A DNA stretch of 64,000 nucleotides from Oxytricha trifallax (lineage: Eukaryota > Ciliophora > Spirotrichea > Sporadotrichida > Oxytrichidae), in the NCBI GenBank assembly GCA_000711775.1, contig ARYC01003499.1, forward strand, positions 1 to 64,000, in the 5' to 3' direction. The translations under genes and the position numbers were made by a program. A model generated the notes under the pieces. The model saw only the letters and a program-made list of their open reading frames with translations, ran no database searches and was not told the DNA's origin. Below, in pieces: positions 11,001-21,644 of this stretch (position 1 is the first letter of the stretch; each line of letters opens with the position of its first letter).

Positions 11001-11459
11001 AAGAGATATTAATGTGGATATTTTAATTTGGAGGTGAATAAGCATAATTTTATGCAATTAAACTAAAACTTAAATTACTCTAGTATTAAATTCTAAAAAT
11101 AAAGGATCCCACATTATTTTTGCTTTTTTAATTATATTTTAGAGAGCTGTTTACAGTTTATCAACTATTTATATTTTACGGATATATTTTATAATCCTCC
11201 TTACCTAATCTCCCAAGAAGTTTAAAATCTTTCATTTATCAAATCATAAATAAATCTCATAATTAATTTTTTAATGAATAAAATCTTCAACTGACGAAGT
11301 AGTGACATTGGCATTATAATTAGAAGAATCCCCTATTTCACTATTATTTGTATCATTTTTCTATAATTTAGTTTGTGAAACGCCATGCGCAAGTATTTCA
11401 TTTTTAGATGGTGGGTTTTATTATTAGTGCTGTTACTGCGAAGATTATTATTGTGACAT
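8032..11459 (-). CDS. NEK-like serine/threonine kinase with long Asn/Ser-rich tail
   Basis: Protein kinase of the NIMA-related type, a family tied to cilia and the cell cycle. From ATG 11459 a ~57-residue Gln-rich leader precedes the catalytic domain: glycine loop GDGAYSQVY, lysine motif [16 protein letters not shown], metal-site motif GDMNVSKV (Asp kept; Phe-Gly of DFG replaced by Met-Asn), and activation segment [11 protein letters not shown]. Domain VI-XI follow to about 9990. A tail of about 650 residues, rich in Asn, Ser and Lys and without a recognised domain, runs to TGA 8034-8032. Introns at 10685-10757 and 10963-11204; IESs at 10268-10318 and 11232-11287. The ATG at 11235 looks like a start but lies inside an IES. 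Kinase assignment is very firm, NEK subfamily likely. Confidence 0.92.
10268..10318. other. IES, 51 bp, pointer AAT, in kinase domain
   Basis: 3-bp repeats at 10265-10267 and 10316-10318. Removal joins HEIIA directly to LKPPFQA, the conserved block after subdomain IX; unremoved, the minus frame meets TGA. Confidence 0.85.
10685..10757 (-). other. kinase intron, 73 nt
   Basis: GTAAGT donor and TTTCAG acceptor on the minus strand; splicing gives [16 protein letters not shown], the normal hinge region of a kinase. Confidence 0.9.
10963..11204 (-). other. kinase intron, 242 nt, possibly containing an IES
   Basis: GTAAGG donor and TTTTTAG acceptor. Splicing joins LLGRL to GDGAYSQVY exactly across the glycine loop. 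It is three or more times longer than other introns here, so an IES nested in it is possible; no pointer pair was identified. Confidence 0.8.
11232..11287. other. IES, 56 bp, pointer AAAATCTT, carrying a decoy ATG
   Basis: 8-bp repeats at 11224-11231 and 11280-11287. Removal fuses the leader to the kinase domain as [12 protein letters not shown]. The segment contains an ATG at 11235 in the downstream frame and a TGA in the upstream frame. Confidence 0.88.
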
Positions 11460-12032
11460 TAATTTATATATAATTTACAGCTCAAATATATATTTTAATG
11501 TTTAAACACTTTCACTTGCAGTTTATAATTTACTTTGCTTATGAATATAATAAGGTTATGTAAGAAGTAATTAATAAACAAAAATATCTATAGTAAAATT
11601 TTGGAGGGATATATAAAATTATTTTAAGAATTAAATTTTTTGAGTTTTTGCAGTTGTTTTTAGTTTTTAACATTTCAGTAATTATATTTTAGTTCAGTAT
11701 TGATGCTATTTGAAAAAAAAGATATATTATCCTCAAACTGAATTTGAATAATTAAACATGATAATTTTTTTAATTTAATAATAAAAAATAAGTTTATAAT
11801 AATATTTTATAAAAAACCGATTTATTAAACAAATAAATTGCATCATTAATATGTTAACTCCCTATTTTCATCCTATTTTAATTCATTTAATTATATTGCT
11901 ACATTAATATTAAATATAAATCTATTTTTATTTTTTCATACTTTTGTCAAATTTTTGTATATAAATCAAAACATATGATAAAATCTTTTGCAATAATAAA
12001 ATCTTTTTAAAATATTACCTATATTGCTATAA
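11460..12032. other. AT-rich intergenic stretch between divergent genes
   Basis: 573 bp separating the kinase start (minus) from the next plus-strand gene. Almost pure AT runs; nothing coding seen. It must hold both promoters and possibly germline-limited spacer. Confidence 0.5.
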
Positions 12033-14495
12033 ATGTCTTCTGAACTTAATCATTAAAATATGAAACTTATGCAACATAAAAACTCAAAATAATAAGATAA
12101 ATTTACTGAAGATAATCTGAGACAGACTTTCCTTACAACTCAGCCAGATTTTATTCATATTAACAATAATATTATGAGTTCAGGTATTATTGAAAATAGA
12201 TTATCGAAGTTTATCGAGTAAGACTAAGCTAAAAATGTAAACAATGAAGATATTTAATAATTAGTTTTTAGAATTAAATATATACTAGAAATATTTTGAA
12301 ATTAAAATGCTTTTTTTAACTATTTAATCCTAATCAGATGTTTATTCAGAAGACTTTGAACAAGATTAAAACAGTAAAATTGTTAAAAAAGCGGATTAAT
12401 ATTCTTATAACCTGCTTTTGAAGTAGTTTTTATAAATAATAATAATATTTTTATAATTATTTAATTATTATTTTAATGAATGTATATATTTAAAAAACTT
12501 TCTTTCTCTAAAGTTTATAAATACATTATAAAATATAGTTTGAAGAACAGACTGACAAAAACCTTAAAAATATAAACAGTTACAATTTCCAATTGAATTC
12601 AGAGATCGTGGGGATTAGTGAAAAAGTTAACTTAGTTATATAAAAATAATAGTAAGAATTTTTGAGAGGGTACTAGGTTTGGGTATAGAAGTAAGAAGCT
12701 ATTGTTCAAGAACTTATTCAATAAAATATAATTAATGTCATAATAATTAAAATTTATAGTTTCATAATATAATTTTGTAATAAATTTGCTAAAAATAAAG
12801 GTCCTTTAATATATATAAATAAATTATGGATTGTAATAAATTAATGTAAATTATAAATAATGTTTGAAATTTAAAATTATTTAGATTTAAAATGTGCATT
12901 TAATATGTTTTCTTTGAAAATTTAGAAATAAAATTTTATAATTGACCAGTTAAAAAAGAAATTAAGCTTCAAAGATAGAAAAGATAAGAAATTAGAGGAA
13001 TTAATAATTAGACTAAAATAAACTGAAGAGCACAGCTTAAATAAAGATAAGAGAATATTAGAATTGATTGGAAAAAATAAAGATTACAAGGAGATTTATT
13101 ATTGAATATCTATACTTTATATTATTATATATTGATATTAATATTATTCAAGCATATTTTTATTAATATATGTGTGAGATATGCAAGACTTTGAAACTAG
13201 ACATTCATTAATACAAACAAACAGCTCTTGGTGATCTTAAAAAGATAAAATTAATTGAATAAGAAAACATTGAATTAAAAGAATAAATTAGGCAATTAAT
13301 TGGGGTATAAAGGGATAGCTAGAGTTATAAGGAGTTATAGAGAGTTTAGGATATCAGTTTTAATAATTAGAAGGAAGTTTTATAGGATCTCTAGCTTATT
13401 TAAATTATTCATTAATCTAAACCATTTTCATATTATTATAAGGGGAGCTATCTCAATTTAGTGATTTTAATTTATATTCTTTAACATTTTTCTATGTATG
13501 AGTGAAATATTTTATAATCATTAGCTAGATTTTATGGATATCACAGATTTGTCTAATATAGTAACTGTTAACAACTATGAGAATCATAGAGGTTCACATT
13601 AATAAATCTTAAATGAAGGAAATATGTCAAAATTTACAAATTTTATAAACGATATTATGTTGTCGCAACTGTCAAAAGCATCAATTAAAGATGAACTTGT
13701 CAAGTATTTTAAGGCTATTGATTAAGGATATAGATAAATTATAGTTAAGTAAGCGGGAGAAATTAAAAAATTGAAAGAATTCAGAAATAGAAAGAATGGA
13801 TAGAATTTGAATAATAGTACACTTAGCAAATAAAGCTCCAAGATATCGTTTTCTGGATAGTTTAGCCCATTAAGAGTTAAAACTCTATTATTTTAAGCTT
13901 TTTAGTAAAAAGTTTTTCTTATAAAAGAGTAGGTTCAGTTATGCTTGAAGAAATTACTCCTATTATAAAAGTAGAAGACTAAATTCAAAATAAGTAAACT
14001 CTCCCACTTACAAACATAACCCCTCTTTCCTTCTTATAAAATGATAATGAAAAGGTTGATTACTTGACTAAAATCCAAAACACTACCTCAAAGCGAAACA
14101 TTAGCATAAACTCTAGTGCTCTTGACTATAAATCTTATCAAAGTGTGTCAACGTCTAAACACCACCATAATCATAATTAATCTCTGAAGAAAAAGTTGTA
14201 AGATCTCTCAAATTTTACGAGCACCTTATTAAATCAAAAGAACAAATCATCGCTTGCGAGTAAGAAATCAAGCATAGCACTCACAGGTGATTTGTATGAA
14301 GGTGATATTGAAAAATTGAAGTTCCTGCCAATTTATTAATTACCTGACAAACTTACTCATAGACCAAATGAACAGAGAAAAGTTAGTGAGATGCTCAGGT
14401 TTAAGTAATTGAAGCAAAGTCATTCTAAGAAAATATTGAATATTGAAAGGTTTACAAAGGTTAGGGAAAATTTAAATTCTATTAGTTAAGAATGA
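12033..14495 (+). CDS. coiled-coil protein, multi-MDS gene
   Basis: Start ATG 12033 (MSSELNHQNMKLMQHKNSK), stop TGA 14493. Coding islands at 12033-12290, 12345-12430, 12540-12730, 12930-13100, 13215-13400, 13530-13890 and 13925-14495 are separated by 50-200 bp of very AT-rich DNA holding in-frame TGA. Middle islands are classical coiled coil (LEELIIRLKQTEEH, ELKEQIRQLIG). The last island is Ser/Lys-rich with a His patch (KHHHNHNQ) and a conserved-looking end (YQLPDKLTHRPNEQRK). The join at 13878-13930 is resolved; the others are probable IESs or introns not pinned down. The family is not recognised. Not all islands are proved to belong to one gene, though order and strand agree. Confidence 0.65.
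13878..13930. other. IES, 53 bp, pointer AAGAGT
   Basis: 6-bp repeats at 13872-13877 and 13925-13930. Removal changes the frame and gives FSPLRVGSVMLEEITP. Confidence 0.85.
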
Positions 14496-14670
14496 ATGAA
14501 AATAATAAAGTATTAAATCGATTTCTTAAGAAAATTGATCAATAATTTGGAAGATTATATTATTTTTGCTTAACTTTTCTATTTAACTAAAGAACAGTTG
14601 AGATAGGAGATATTAAATTTTATAATTTTTTTCTAAATCAAATTAATTTTTGTAATAACAGCCAAGATAT

Positions 14671-14924
14671 ACTGTAATCTAGAAACTATAGTAATTAAAT
14701 GTCTCCTCAGTCTTTTTTGCAACTCCCTAGTATCAATAAACATAATTTTTAAATGTTTATATATAAATGAATTGCTTCAATCCGTTCAAAATAATTTAGT
14801 TAAGTATACCAGTTTAGTAACTATAGATGAGAAAAAATAAATACTTGAGGCTTTCTCTCCTGATAAAAATTCAATATTTCATTTAGCAAAAATTCATAGA
14901 ATTTAAAAGAATGATTAATTTTGA
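14671..14924 (+). CDS. small coding fragment, perhaps 3' MDS of the preceding gene
   Basis: After an acceptor-like AACAG at 14670, two open segments in different frames: SQDILQSRNYSNQMSPQSF to about 14750, then LQSVQNNLVKYTSLVTIDEK onward to TGA 14922-14924. Residue use is coding-like. It has no clear start of its own and lies 175 bp past the stop of the coiled-coil gene, so it may be that gene's true C-terminus (with an IES over 14490-14670) or a separate MDS. It stops only 62 bp from the convergent helicase stop. Confidence 0.45.
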
Positions 14925-14985
14925 GATCAACAATCCCACTAAATATACTATGTTTGATTCACATTATTATTTGAAACGTCTCTTA

Positions 14986-17663
14986 TCAGTTCTTCAAGTT
15001 ATACGACAACTTTCTGAAGGCGCTCTCTCCGATCAGTTGCTTCATATCATCGATACTCTCAATGATATCGAGGTCCTTTTAGGAGTCAGCTATCGCTTCT
15101 ATAAGCACCTTGCTGAATCGCTTTTTGTAAATCAAAGCAACAAGCTATTCCAACTTGTCAAATCTCTCTATTGATATTTTCTTCATCCTGAGTAGTATCT
15201 GCTGCTTGGGTAAGGTAGATACTGGAAAATATTTAGACTGCAACGCACCCATGCTCCTTGAGCTCCTGCCCCTCATTTACAGATATTAGCCCTCGGAGGT
15301 GATCTCACAAGCAATAAGCACTTAAGCATCAGTTCTAAACTTAGTATTGTAGCCGAAGCTTTCGTCCTGACTTAGTATCAACACCCCATTCTGCCATGAT
15401 TCGATTTCATCTAGGATGTCTTGAGAGATACCTGTTTTCACTCTTAACTTACAAGTTTATTCTATCATGTCTTTCACAATGGCCTTCTCACGATCATCAC
15501 AAAAGATGATGTAAGGGACAGCCTAACCGCGTTCTTGGATTTCGGTCTTAATTTTCGAGAGCTTATCTTCTGCACTTGAGCAGACGATCACATCACCTCC
15601 CTAATCCTGCCTCAGTTCATGCAATTATTCATACTCGCTCTTGAACTTTAAAATTTTAGGTCTAATGCACACTTGTGCAAGCACTCTTTGGATCCCCTAA
15701 TCGCAAGTGGCACTGAACATGTAGGACCGGGTCAGTCCAATATCCCAGATCCCTTGCAACTTACCATCGTGACAGTAGAATGGATGCTTCCAAGTTATTC
15801 GATCAAATTCATCCACTATTAAAATGTCATACTACCGTTTGGTTATGTAGAAGTTCTCAATAGTTTCGATTTGCAACTAGATGCCTAAAGGCTGAAGAAA
15901 CTTCTATGTTTGTATTTTTAGAATTTTGTCAGGAACTAGTATAACAACCTTTTTCCCTTGCTGTATCCAATAGCATGCCAATAACCCTTGGACTCAAGTC
16001 TTGCCCGAAGCAGTTGGCATCTAGATTTAAATGTTGTTTTCAAGATGATTTAAAACAATTGCTGCTATCGTTGACTAGTATGTAGAATGTTTGTAATCCA
16101 TGCAACTCTCCTCCATTTGCATCGAGCATTTCAAGACTTCGTCTAGGGGGATCTTGTGGTCAGAGTTGTAGGATTGTAAGAATTCCTGCCAAATTTGCTG
16201 GCTCTTGCATTCAAGCTAAGATTGGTTTTTATAACTTTAGGTGCATGATTAGAGTTTACTAAGTTCCCGCATCCACAATGTTTCATCGCAGGTTAGTATT
16301 CATTCAAGTTGGTCGAGTTCATAGTCCTTGATTGATTGAAGCACGACCACCAACCTTTCCAGTTGCAGGTTAATGTGGTCCCTCTTCGCGAGCATTGTCA
16401 ATAGTATTCTCCTTTGAGAGAATATTGCAAGCAGTTCATTTATTTGATTTGAGGGGTCCTGCTTAACTTTTGTTATTGAAAGCATTTTAACAAGATCTTC
16501 CCTGTAAAGTTTATTGACCCTCCTGAGAGATGAGATGCAATCCTCGTATAGAAAATTTTCTCTACATTTTACAATCATCCCAGCTTCACTTACGCTGAAT
16601 CCACTTTTTTCTAAGTGCTATTGGAAGCTTAGTATACTCTCGGGTAATGTGATTGACTTGAGCGATTAAAGAGAATTCAAATCCAGCAGTAGACTAACTA
16701 ACCCCGCTGTCATTGGCTAATTTGTGTCCTTTAGATGTCGGTTGATTGATGATGCCATTACTCCCAGGACTATTTTCTCAGCTTCGTCAAACATTGAGAT
16801 ATCGACATGGTGTATCAAGTTTGGATAAAGCGTGTGAATGAGAGTCTGGCCCTCCAAGGATAACTCTTTAATAATCGAGCATGCTCCCAAATGGAACTTC
16901 AAGATTTGTGATTATGAGTAATTTGTGAGCTCCTACTCAATGCACTAGATCTCCCTATTCTTGAACAGTTCTATTATGTGCTGCTGCTAATGCTTGATTT
17001 AGGTGTCAACACTCTAGCTGTAAAAATCCCTGTCCGAAAGCAGCGCTGAGTTCAACTTTTAGATAACGCTATGCTGATATCCTTCCTCAAGGTCCGAGAA
17101 GTGCTGAATTATGAACTATGACAACTACGACATATCGTTCTAGGTTTAGGAAGCTTATTTAGCAGTTTGGATCGGACCCTAAACTCGAAGCTTCTAGATG
17201 CCTTTGTGATCTTTCATTGCCATGTCATCTGAGGGACATCGTTTTTTTAGCATTGAGGATTCTTTCATTTTTACGCTGTTTACATTTCGTTTAAGATGTT
17301 GTCTCCTCACTCTAATATAGTTCTTGATGAGTTCTCGATCAAGCCCATTAAGAGGGGGTACTTTGAACTTGGGGTGATTTTGGATATCCTTAAAAGTCTT
17401 TTAGTAGTTGTTTGTGATCATTCCTAAGATCATCTTCGCTTCCGAAGATAGAGATTCAGCATCTGCCTGATCATAATATTGCTTGAAGTCGTTATAGGTC
17501 TTAATAGTTTTGATATCACTTTCTTTGTGATTTTTTTTTAGTCCCTTTTGTTGAGTTCTGTCGATAACTTAGATATCGATGATGAGAGAGATTTACATGT
17601 AGAGGGGTTAGTATGAAAGCGTGAGTCATCGCTGTCATACATTGAGACTTAGGAGCTGCTCAT
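14986..17663 (-). pseudogene. SF2 helicase/translocase, SecA-like DEAD fold, two frame lesions
   Basis: Minus-strand gene from ATG 17663 to TGA 14988-14986, about 890 codons. The N-terminal half (to ~16300) is an all-helical region of unknown family. The C-terminal half holds the motor: Walker A MPTASGKT, motif II VDEFD, motif III FSATCD, and motif VI QMRGRSSRSMG. This order fits superfamily 2; a SecA-type helicase is the nearest match I can offer from memory. An in-frame TGA at 16302-16300 separates the halves, and near 17532-17541 a run of T (A on the coding strand) shifts the frame by one. Either could be sequence error or decay. No pointer repeats flank either site. The role may be transposition or host DNA processing. 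Confidence 0.75.
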
Positions 17664-18070
17664 TTTAAAATTTTTGAATTTGTGATTTTTTTTTAATTTA
17701 ATAAATTCAAATTTAAATTACTTAATCTTGAACTTGATCTCTTTAATGGATTAAATCAATAAAAGGGGGGACTGTGACTAAAAAAATGACCACAATTTTT
17801 TTTCAAAAAAATCACAGAAAAAGGCCAAAAAGATCACAAAAATCACAAAAATTGGCAAGAAATCACAAAAATTCACAAAAATATTTCATATAAAATTTTT
17901 ACCAATTTGTGAAAAAATTACAACGGACTCCCCTCCCTTTTTTTGAAAATATATACCAGTCAAGATTAATCCATATTCACAAGAGACTTTTCGATTAACC
18001 TTGCTGTTTTTCTTATAGTTAAGGTGATAAATAATATTGTATTTTTAATTGGCTATAGCGATTATCATTT
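17664..18070. promoter_or_regulatory. divergent intergenic region with ATCACAAAAA repeats
   Basis: 407 bp between the divergent starts of the helicase gene and the small gene. From about 17790 to 17895 the word ATCACAAAA (or close variants) recurs at least five times in direct orientation, preceded by AT-rich DNA and the run AAAAGGGGGGA. Such spaced direct repeats between divergent genes could bind an element-encoded protein; this is inference. Confidence 0.45.
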
Positions 18071-18917
18071 ATGGAGACAATTTCTCAGAAAAGATCACAC
18101 CAGCAATTTCAGATGAGTGAAAGCCAAGCTGAGGAGAGCATCTTGAAGATCACACCACACGAGCTGGGAGGGAAGTTCAAGTCCAAAGTTGACCTTTACA
18201 CGTATCTAACTGAGATTCGTAAATCTTACTCCTCCTGACATTTATAGTGGGATACTACATGCCACCGATCGAGGGCATCAACAGAGAATACCTCCGACTA
18301 ATTTTTAAGGGATCCAAGAAACTTCTGAAGATGGACCAGATCAAGATGGTGAAGGTCCCAAAGTATGATGAGCTTTCAGTCAGGCAGCTATATTTGCAGG
18401 TGTGTGACGATTAGGAGCTGAGCTTCTACCTGCCTGATATGTCAGAGAAGTCCAAGCCTATTGACAGGCAATACTTCTTCAACGTATTAAATACAATCCA
18501 GCCTGAGTATCTCTCGCACATCATCAACAAGTCAAGGGGAAGCAGGAATGGTGGTGATGGCCAAGGGTAAAAGAATGACTACATACTCATCTCTGATGAC
18601 TGGTTCTCTCAGCTGACCAGCCACCCATTCATCTCAAGTATCTCACAATGACTTTAACTTAATTAAATTTAGAAAAATCGGGGAGGACAATGCAGCTCTT
18701 GAAAGCTTCAACTAAACTAATGAAGGCAAGAAAACCTAAGCAGTCGCCCACGAAGGTTTTGTCCCTTAAACGATTCAGGGGAATAGAGCATGCCTCAGCA
18801 GGCAAGGGGATCAGGCCCAATGATGGAGCACGCCTCATGGAGACGAACACCACGATGTTTGAATCCTAATCTGACACAGGCATGATGAACAATAATGTGA
18901 TGAGATTTAATATATGA
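18071..18917 (+). CDS. small basic-tailed protein with two tiny introns
   Basis: ATG 18071 to TGA 18915-18917. Two GT-AG introns, 18219-18247 (29 nt) and 18638-18672 (35 nt), must be removed to keep one frame; the spliced product is about 260 residues. Seen motifs: KFKSKVDLYTYLTEI, GYYMPPIEGINREYL, VPKYDELSVRQLYL, and YFFNVLNTIQPEYL; the last ~70 residues are strongly basic. The position and orientation, converging on a DDE transposase, match the smaller TBE ORF, so I infer an accessory transposon protein. No catalytic motif seen. The precise frame fit of both introns argues that the gene was recently functional. Confidence 0.72.
18219..18247 (+). other. 29-nt intron
   Basis: GTAAAT donor, TTATAG acceptor. 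Unspliced, the frame meets TGA inside; spliced, it reads LTEILGYYMPPIEG. Confidence 0.8.
18638..18672 (+). other. 35-nt intron
   Basis: GTATCT donor, TTTAG acceptor, TGA inside. Splicing joins HPFIS to KKSGRTMQ and adds the basic tail. Confidence 0.72.
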
Positions 18918-18944
18918 GCTTTAAAGCTTAAAATAATGTTAACT

Positions 18945-19965
18945 TCATAATTCAAACTTCTTCAATTTTTTATTGCAGATGTCTCTTATTATTTCATCAT
19001 CAACGCTGTTGAACGCTTATCTTAGCACTCTTTTTGCATCGAATCTCTGATCCTATCCCACTACCTTCATCTTCATTCTCTTGAACTAATTCTTCAGCAC
19101 TGAGAAATAATTCTCAATGGGATTATACTAAGGTGAGTAGGGTGGAGTAAATATTAAAGAAATATCCAGCTCTTGCGTCAAAGTTTTAATTTTGTTGCTG
19201 TGATGCACTCTAAGATTGTCTAGAACAATAGCGATCCTTCTTCTCATAATTTTATTCATGCAGTCCCACTATAAAGTCGTAGAACTTTTCAATGTTGACG
19301 GATCTATCATAGCTATAATAAAGTTCCAATCCTTTGTCCGGAGACACTCCTGCAACTACTGCAATGCTCTTTGTGAATTGTAATTTGTCTTTCACAACAA
19401 TGTTTTGGTGGCGATTGCTGAACTCCTGTTTGAGATTAGTGGAGTATGTAAACATCACCTCGTCGATGAATACAATCTTTCTTCGCTCTTGTAGAGTATT
19501 GATTAGATTGAGTCTCATCTATTAAAATAGATCTTGGGTTTTAAGATGCTAGACTGGACTCATGTACTTGCAAACACTGATAAATTTCCTCTTAATTCCA
19601 TTGTCCTTATATACTTTAGAAAGTTTGGATTGAGAAATCTTAAGCTCAGGAAACTTTCGGTGGAACATGACACATCTCTCTCCTAATGTCATACCTGCCT
19701 GATGCTATAAAGTGCTTTAGTCAGTAAGAAAACCTAAGTGAGCTTCAGATAGTTTGCTTCTATTATTATTAAATTGCCGAGCATTTGATTGCAGACTTCT
19801 GAGTTTACAAATGTTAACCACTACTCGACATGGAATGTGAGTGAGCTCACTAATTAGCTTGTAGCTTACATATATCGGCGAATCCTAATGTGGATCTTAA
19901 CATCTAAACCTGAGATATATTATTAAGTCTTATACACTCGAGAAGGTTTCTGGCTGAATAGTCAT
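18945..19965 (-). pseudogene. Tc1/mariner-type DDE transposase with one frameshift
   Basis: Minus strand, ATG 19965 to TGA 18947-18945, about 340 codons. Helix-turn-helix-like N-terminus, then a catalytic core: VFIDEVMFTYST (first D), IAIVLDNLRVHHSN (second D) and FTPPYSPQYNPIEN (E), the DDE_3 layout. Known role: cut-and-paste transposition; in Oxytricha related transposases also take part in genome rearrangement. A single-base frameshift lies near 19245, between the first and second catalytic Asp, so this copy is probably inactive unless the base is a sequence error. The terminal IENYFSVLKNQFKRMK differs clearly from the window-edge TBE enzyme, so the two belong to different subfamilies. Confidence 0.88.
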
Positions 19966-21194
19966 TGATTGTTGCTGAAAAGAAGTTTGAGGTTTTGAAT
20001 TTGAAATTCAAATTTTAAAGTCATTCTTATTAAGTAATTAGAGTCTCTTAAATAGGCGAGATTTTTATTCTTGAATGAAAGCAGGTTTAAGCTAATGCTA
20101 AATTTTATTGTTGATGAATTTTAGATCCATTCATATCTTAAAGCATCTCTGGCAGTTTTCTCCAAGCCTGCAATTTGCTTTAGAAACCCCTAGCGAAGTA
20201 AGTTCGAATGGCAATCGAATGGCGTGTAGAAGTCTCTATGGATTAATCTAAGGTTGTTTCTTCAGATTCCTCCGCTTGCTTCCTCTTATTCCTCTTATTC
20301 CTCCGATTCCTCTTATTCCTCCGCTTCTTCATATTCCTCCTATTCCTCTTATTCCTCTGCTTCCTCTGATTCCTCCGCTTCCTCTGCTTCCTCTGCTTCC
20401 TCTAATTCCTCCGCTTCCTCCCTTTCCTCCGATTCCTCCACTTCCTCCGATTCCTCCTTTTCCTCCTATTCCTCTGCTTCCTCTGGTTCCTCCGCTTCCT
20501 CCAATTCCTCCTATTATCATGGAGCTTAGAATCTCGGCGCAACAACTGAATCATGGGTATTGACTACGACTTAGCTATTCAATCAAAGGCTGCTGGGGTA
20601 AGTAGGCGGGTCAGCACATTCCTCAATTGCTATTATAAGATTCTATGGTTGTGGAGCAAGGAGATGAGATGTGACTTTGCTTATAGAGCTAGGCATCTTA
20701 TCACTACAGTTTGCATTCTTTAACAAGGCTGCTCGTTTCAGCCCTCCAGCTTGATATTCCTAGTGAAAAATCATTTGAATTAAATCGAGTTGATAGAATT
20801 AGGGATTCAGTTGAGATCTTAATGCGAGGACGACTATGGATTTCAACCCTAGACTTAAGTAGCATCTCAAGATACTTATGCTAATACTTGAGCAGGAATA
20901 GATGCTCCCAAATAAAAACGCTGTTAATAGCAGAATATGCCATAATGAAATGAAAGGGGTGTGTATGAATCAGTGCCAACGAATTTCATTTAGCTCCGGA
21001 GTAAATGGGATCAGGCAACGTGGATCAAAATTAGAAGGATTGAGTACCACGGTCCTTAATGCTAAATGGGGTTTTGTTGAAGCAAAGTATATATAAACAA
21101 TTGATTATTATTTTTATTTCTTGAAATTCTCAAAATTTAGAGTAATTCACTCAGAACATAAAAAAATAATCATAGAAATTATTCGAATACTTAA
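19966..21194. other. non-coding stretch with a TTCCTC satellite
   Basis: Apart from the satellite (20266-20511) I find no gene. 20560-21090 is less AT-rich than a typical spacer and has a few short open frames, but none has continuous coding character on either strand; it may be the remains of an element. Confidence 0.4.
20266..20511. repeat. imperfect TTCCTC / TTCCTCNGA simple repeat
   Basis: About 40 copies of the hexamer TTCCTC and variants (TTCCTCCGC, TTCCTCTAT). All three plus frames are open and read as Ser-rich, Pro/Leu-rich or similar runs; the minus strand reads Gly-rich. The even opening of every frame marks a satellite rather than a gene. Strong purine/pyrimidine strand bias. Confidence 0.85.
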
Positions 21195-21374
21195 ATGACA
21201 ACCTTAGCAAATACAGAATTAAACTCATAAAGAAATTTAAGTCATTAATAGTAATATATACAAAATGGAGCCCTTGGTTCAGGCGTGCCTAGTAGTACTA
21301 CATCTAAAAGCAAAATTAAGATCAATCTAAAGAATCCAGATAATCATAAACTCATTGACTTACTTAAGGATTGA
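21195..21374 (+). CDS. short coding segment, start of an unknown gene
   Basis: ATG 21195 (MTTLANTELNSQRNLSHQQQ) to TGA 21372-21374, 59 codons, with residue use of a real gene (GSGVPSSTTSKSKIKINLK). It may be the first MDS of the gene starting at 21645, with the intervening 270 AT-rich bp an IES, or a separate small gene. Confidence 0.45.
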
Positions 21375-21644
21375 TAAAATATAGATTTATTTTAATTTAA
21401 TGTCTAGATTTAACATTGATTAAGTTTCTTATTTCAACAGTAATATTTAAACTTAAATTAATTTATGTACTATTCATAAAACATTGCTTATAATTAAAAT
21501 TAAGTAATCATTAAACCTTCACTTCTTTGATACAAATATTCCAGAATTTTTCAAACTTCTTAATTAAATCTTCTTTATCAACAATAAATTAAATACAACT
21601 ATAAATTATTTAAATGGAAGTATAAAATTAACTGGATCACTCAA

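Larger units (their letters stand above)
14986..19965. mobile_element. candidate TBE-related unit: helicase, small ORF, DDE transposase
   Basis: Three genes packed in 5 kb, all less AT-rich than the flanks: an SF2 helicase (minus), a two-intron small gene (plus) and a Tc1-type transposase (minus). The last two converge with 27 bp between stops, the same arrangement as in the TBE at 1-1258. Known TBEs have three ORFs, including a 57-kDa zinc-finger/kinase ORF; here a helicase gene stands in the third place. Inference: a divergent transposon family or a decayed relative. No telomere-like inverted repeat and no clear target duplication was found, so the limits given are just the outer gene ends. 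Confidence 0.45.

Noticed and set aside
14911-15174. Plus-strand ORF opposite the helicase C-terminus
   Set aside because: It is antisense to a region where the minus strand reads a continuous helicase protein; TGA is the only stop so shadow frames are common.
14905-20135. ATTGTTGAT matches near both ends of the helicase/transposase unit as inverted repeats
   Set aside because: Only nine bases agree, the rest is weak, and one copy overlaps a coding fragment.
20254-20529. Ser-rich open frame over the TTCCTC array
   Set aside because: All frames are open because of the hexamer repeat; no flanking coding sequence.
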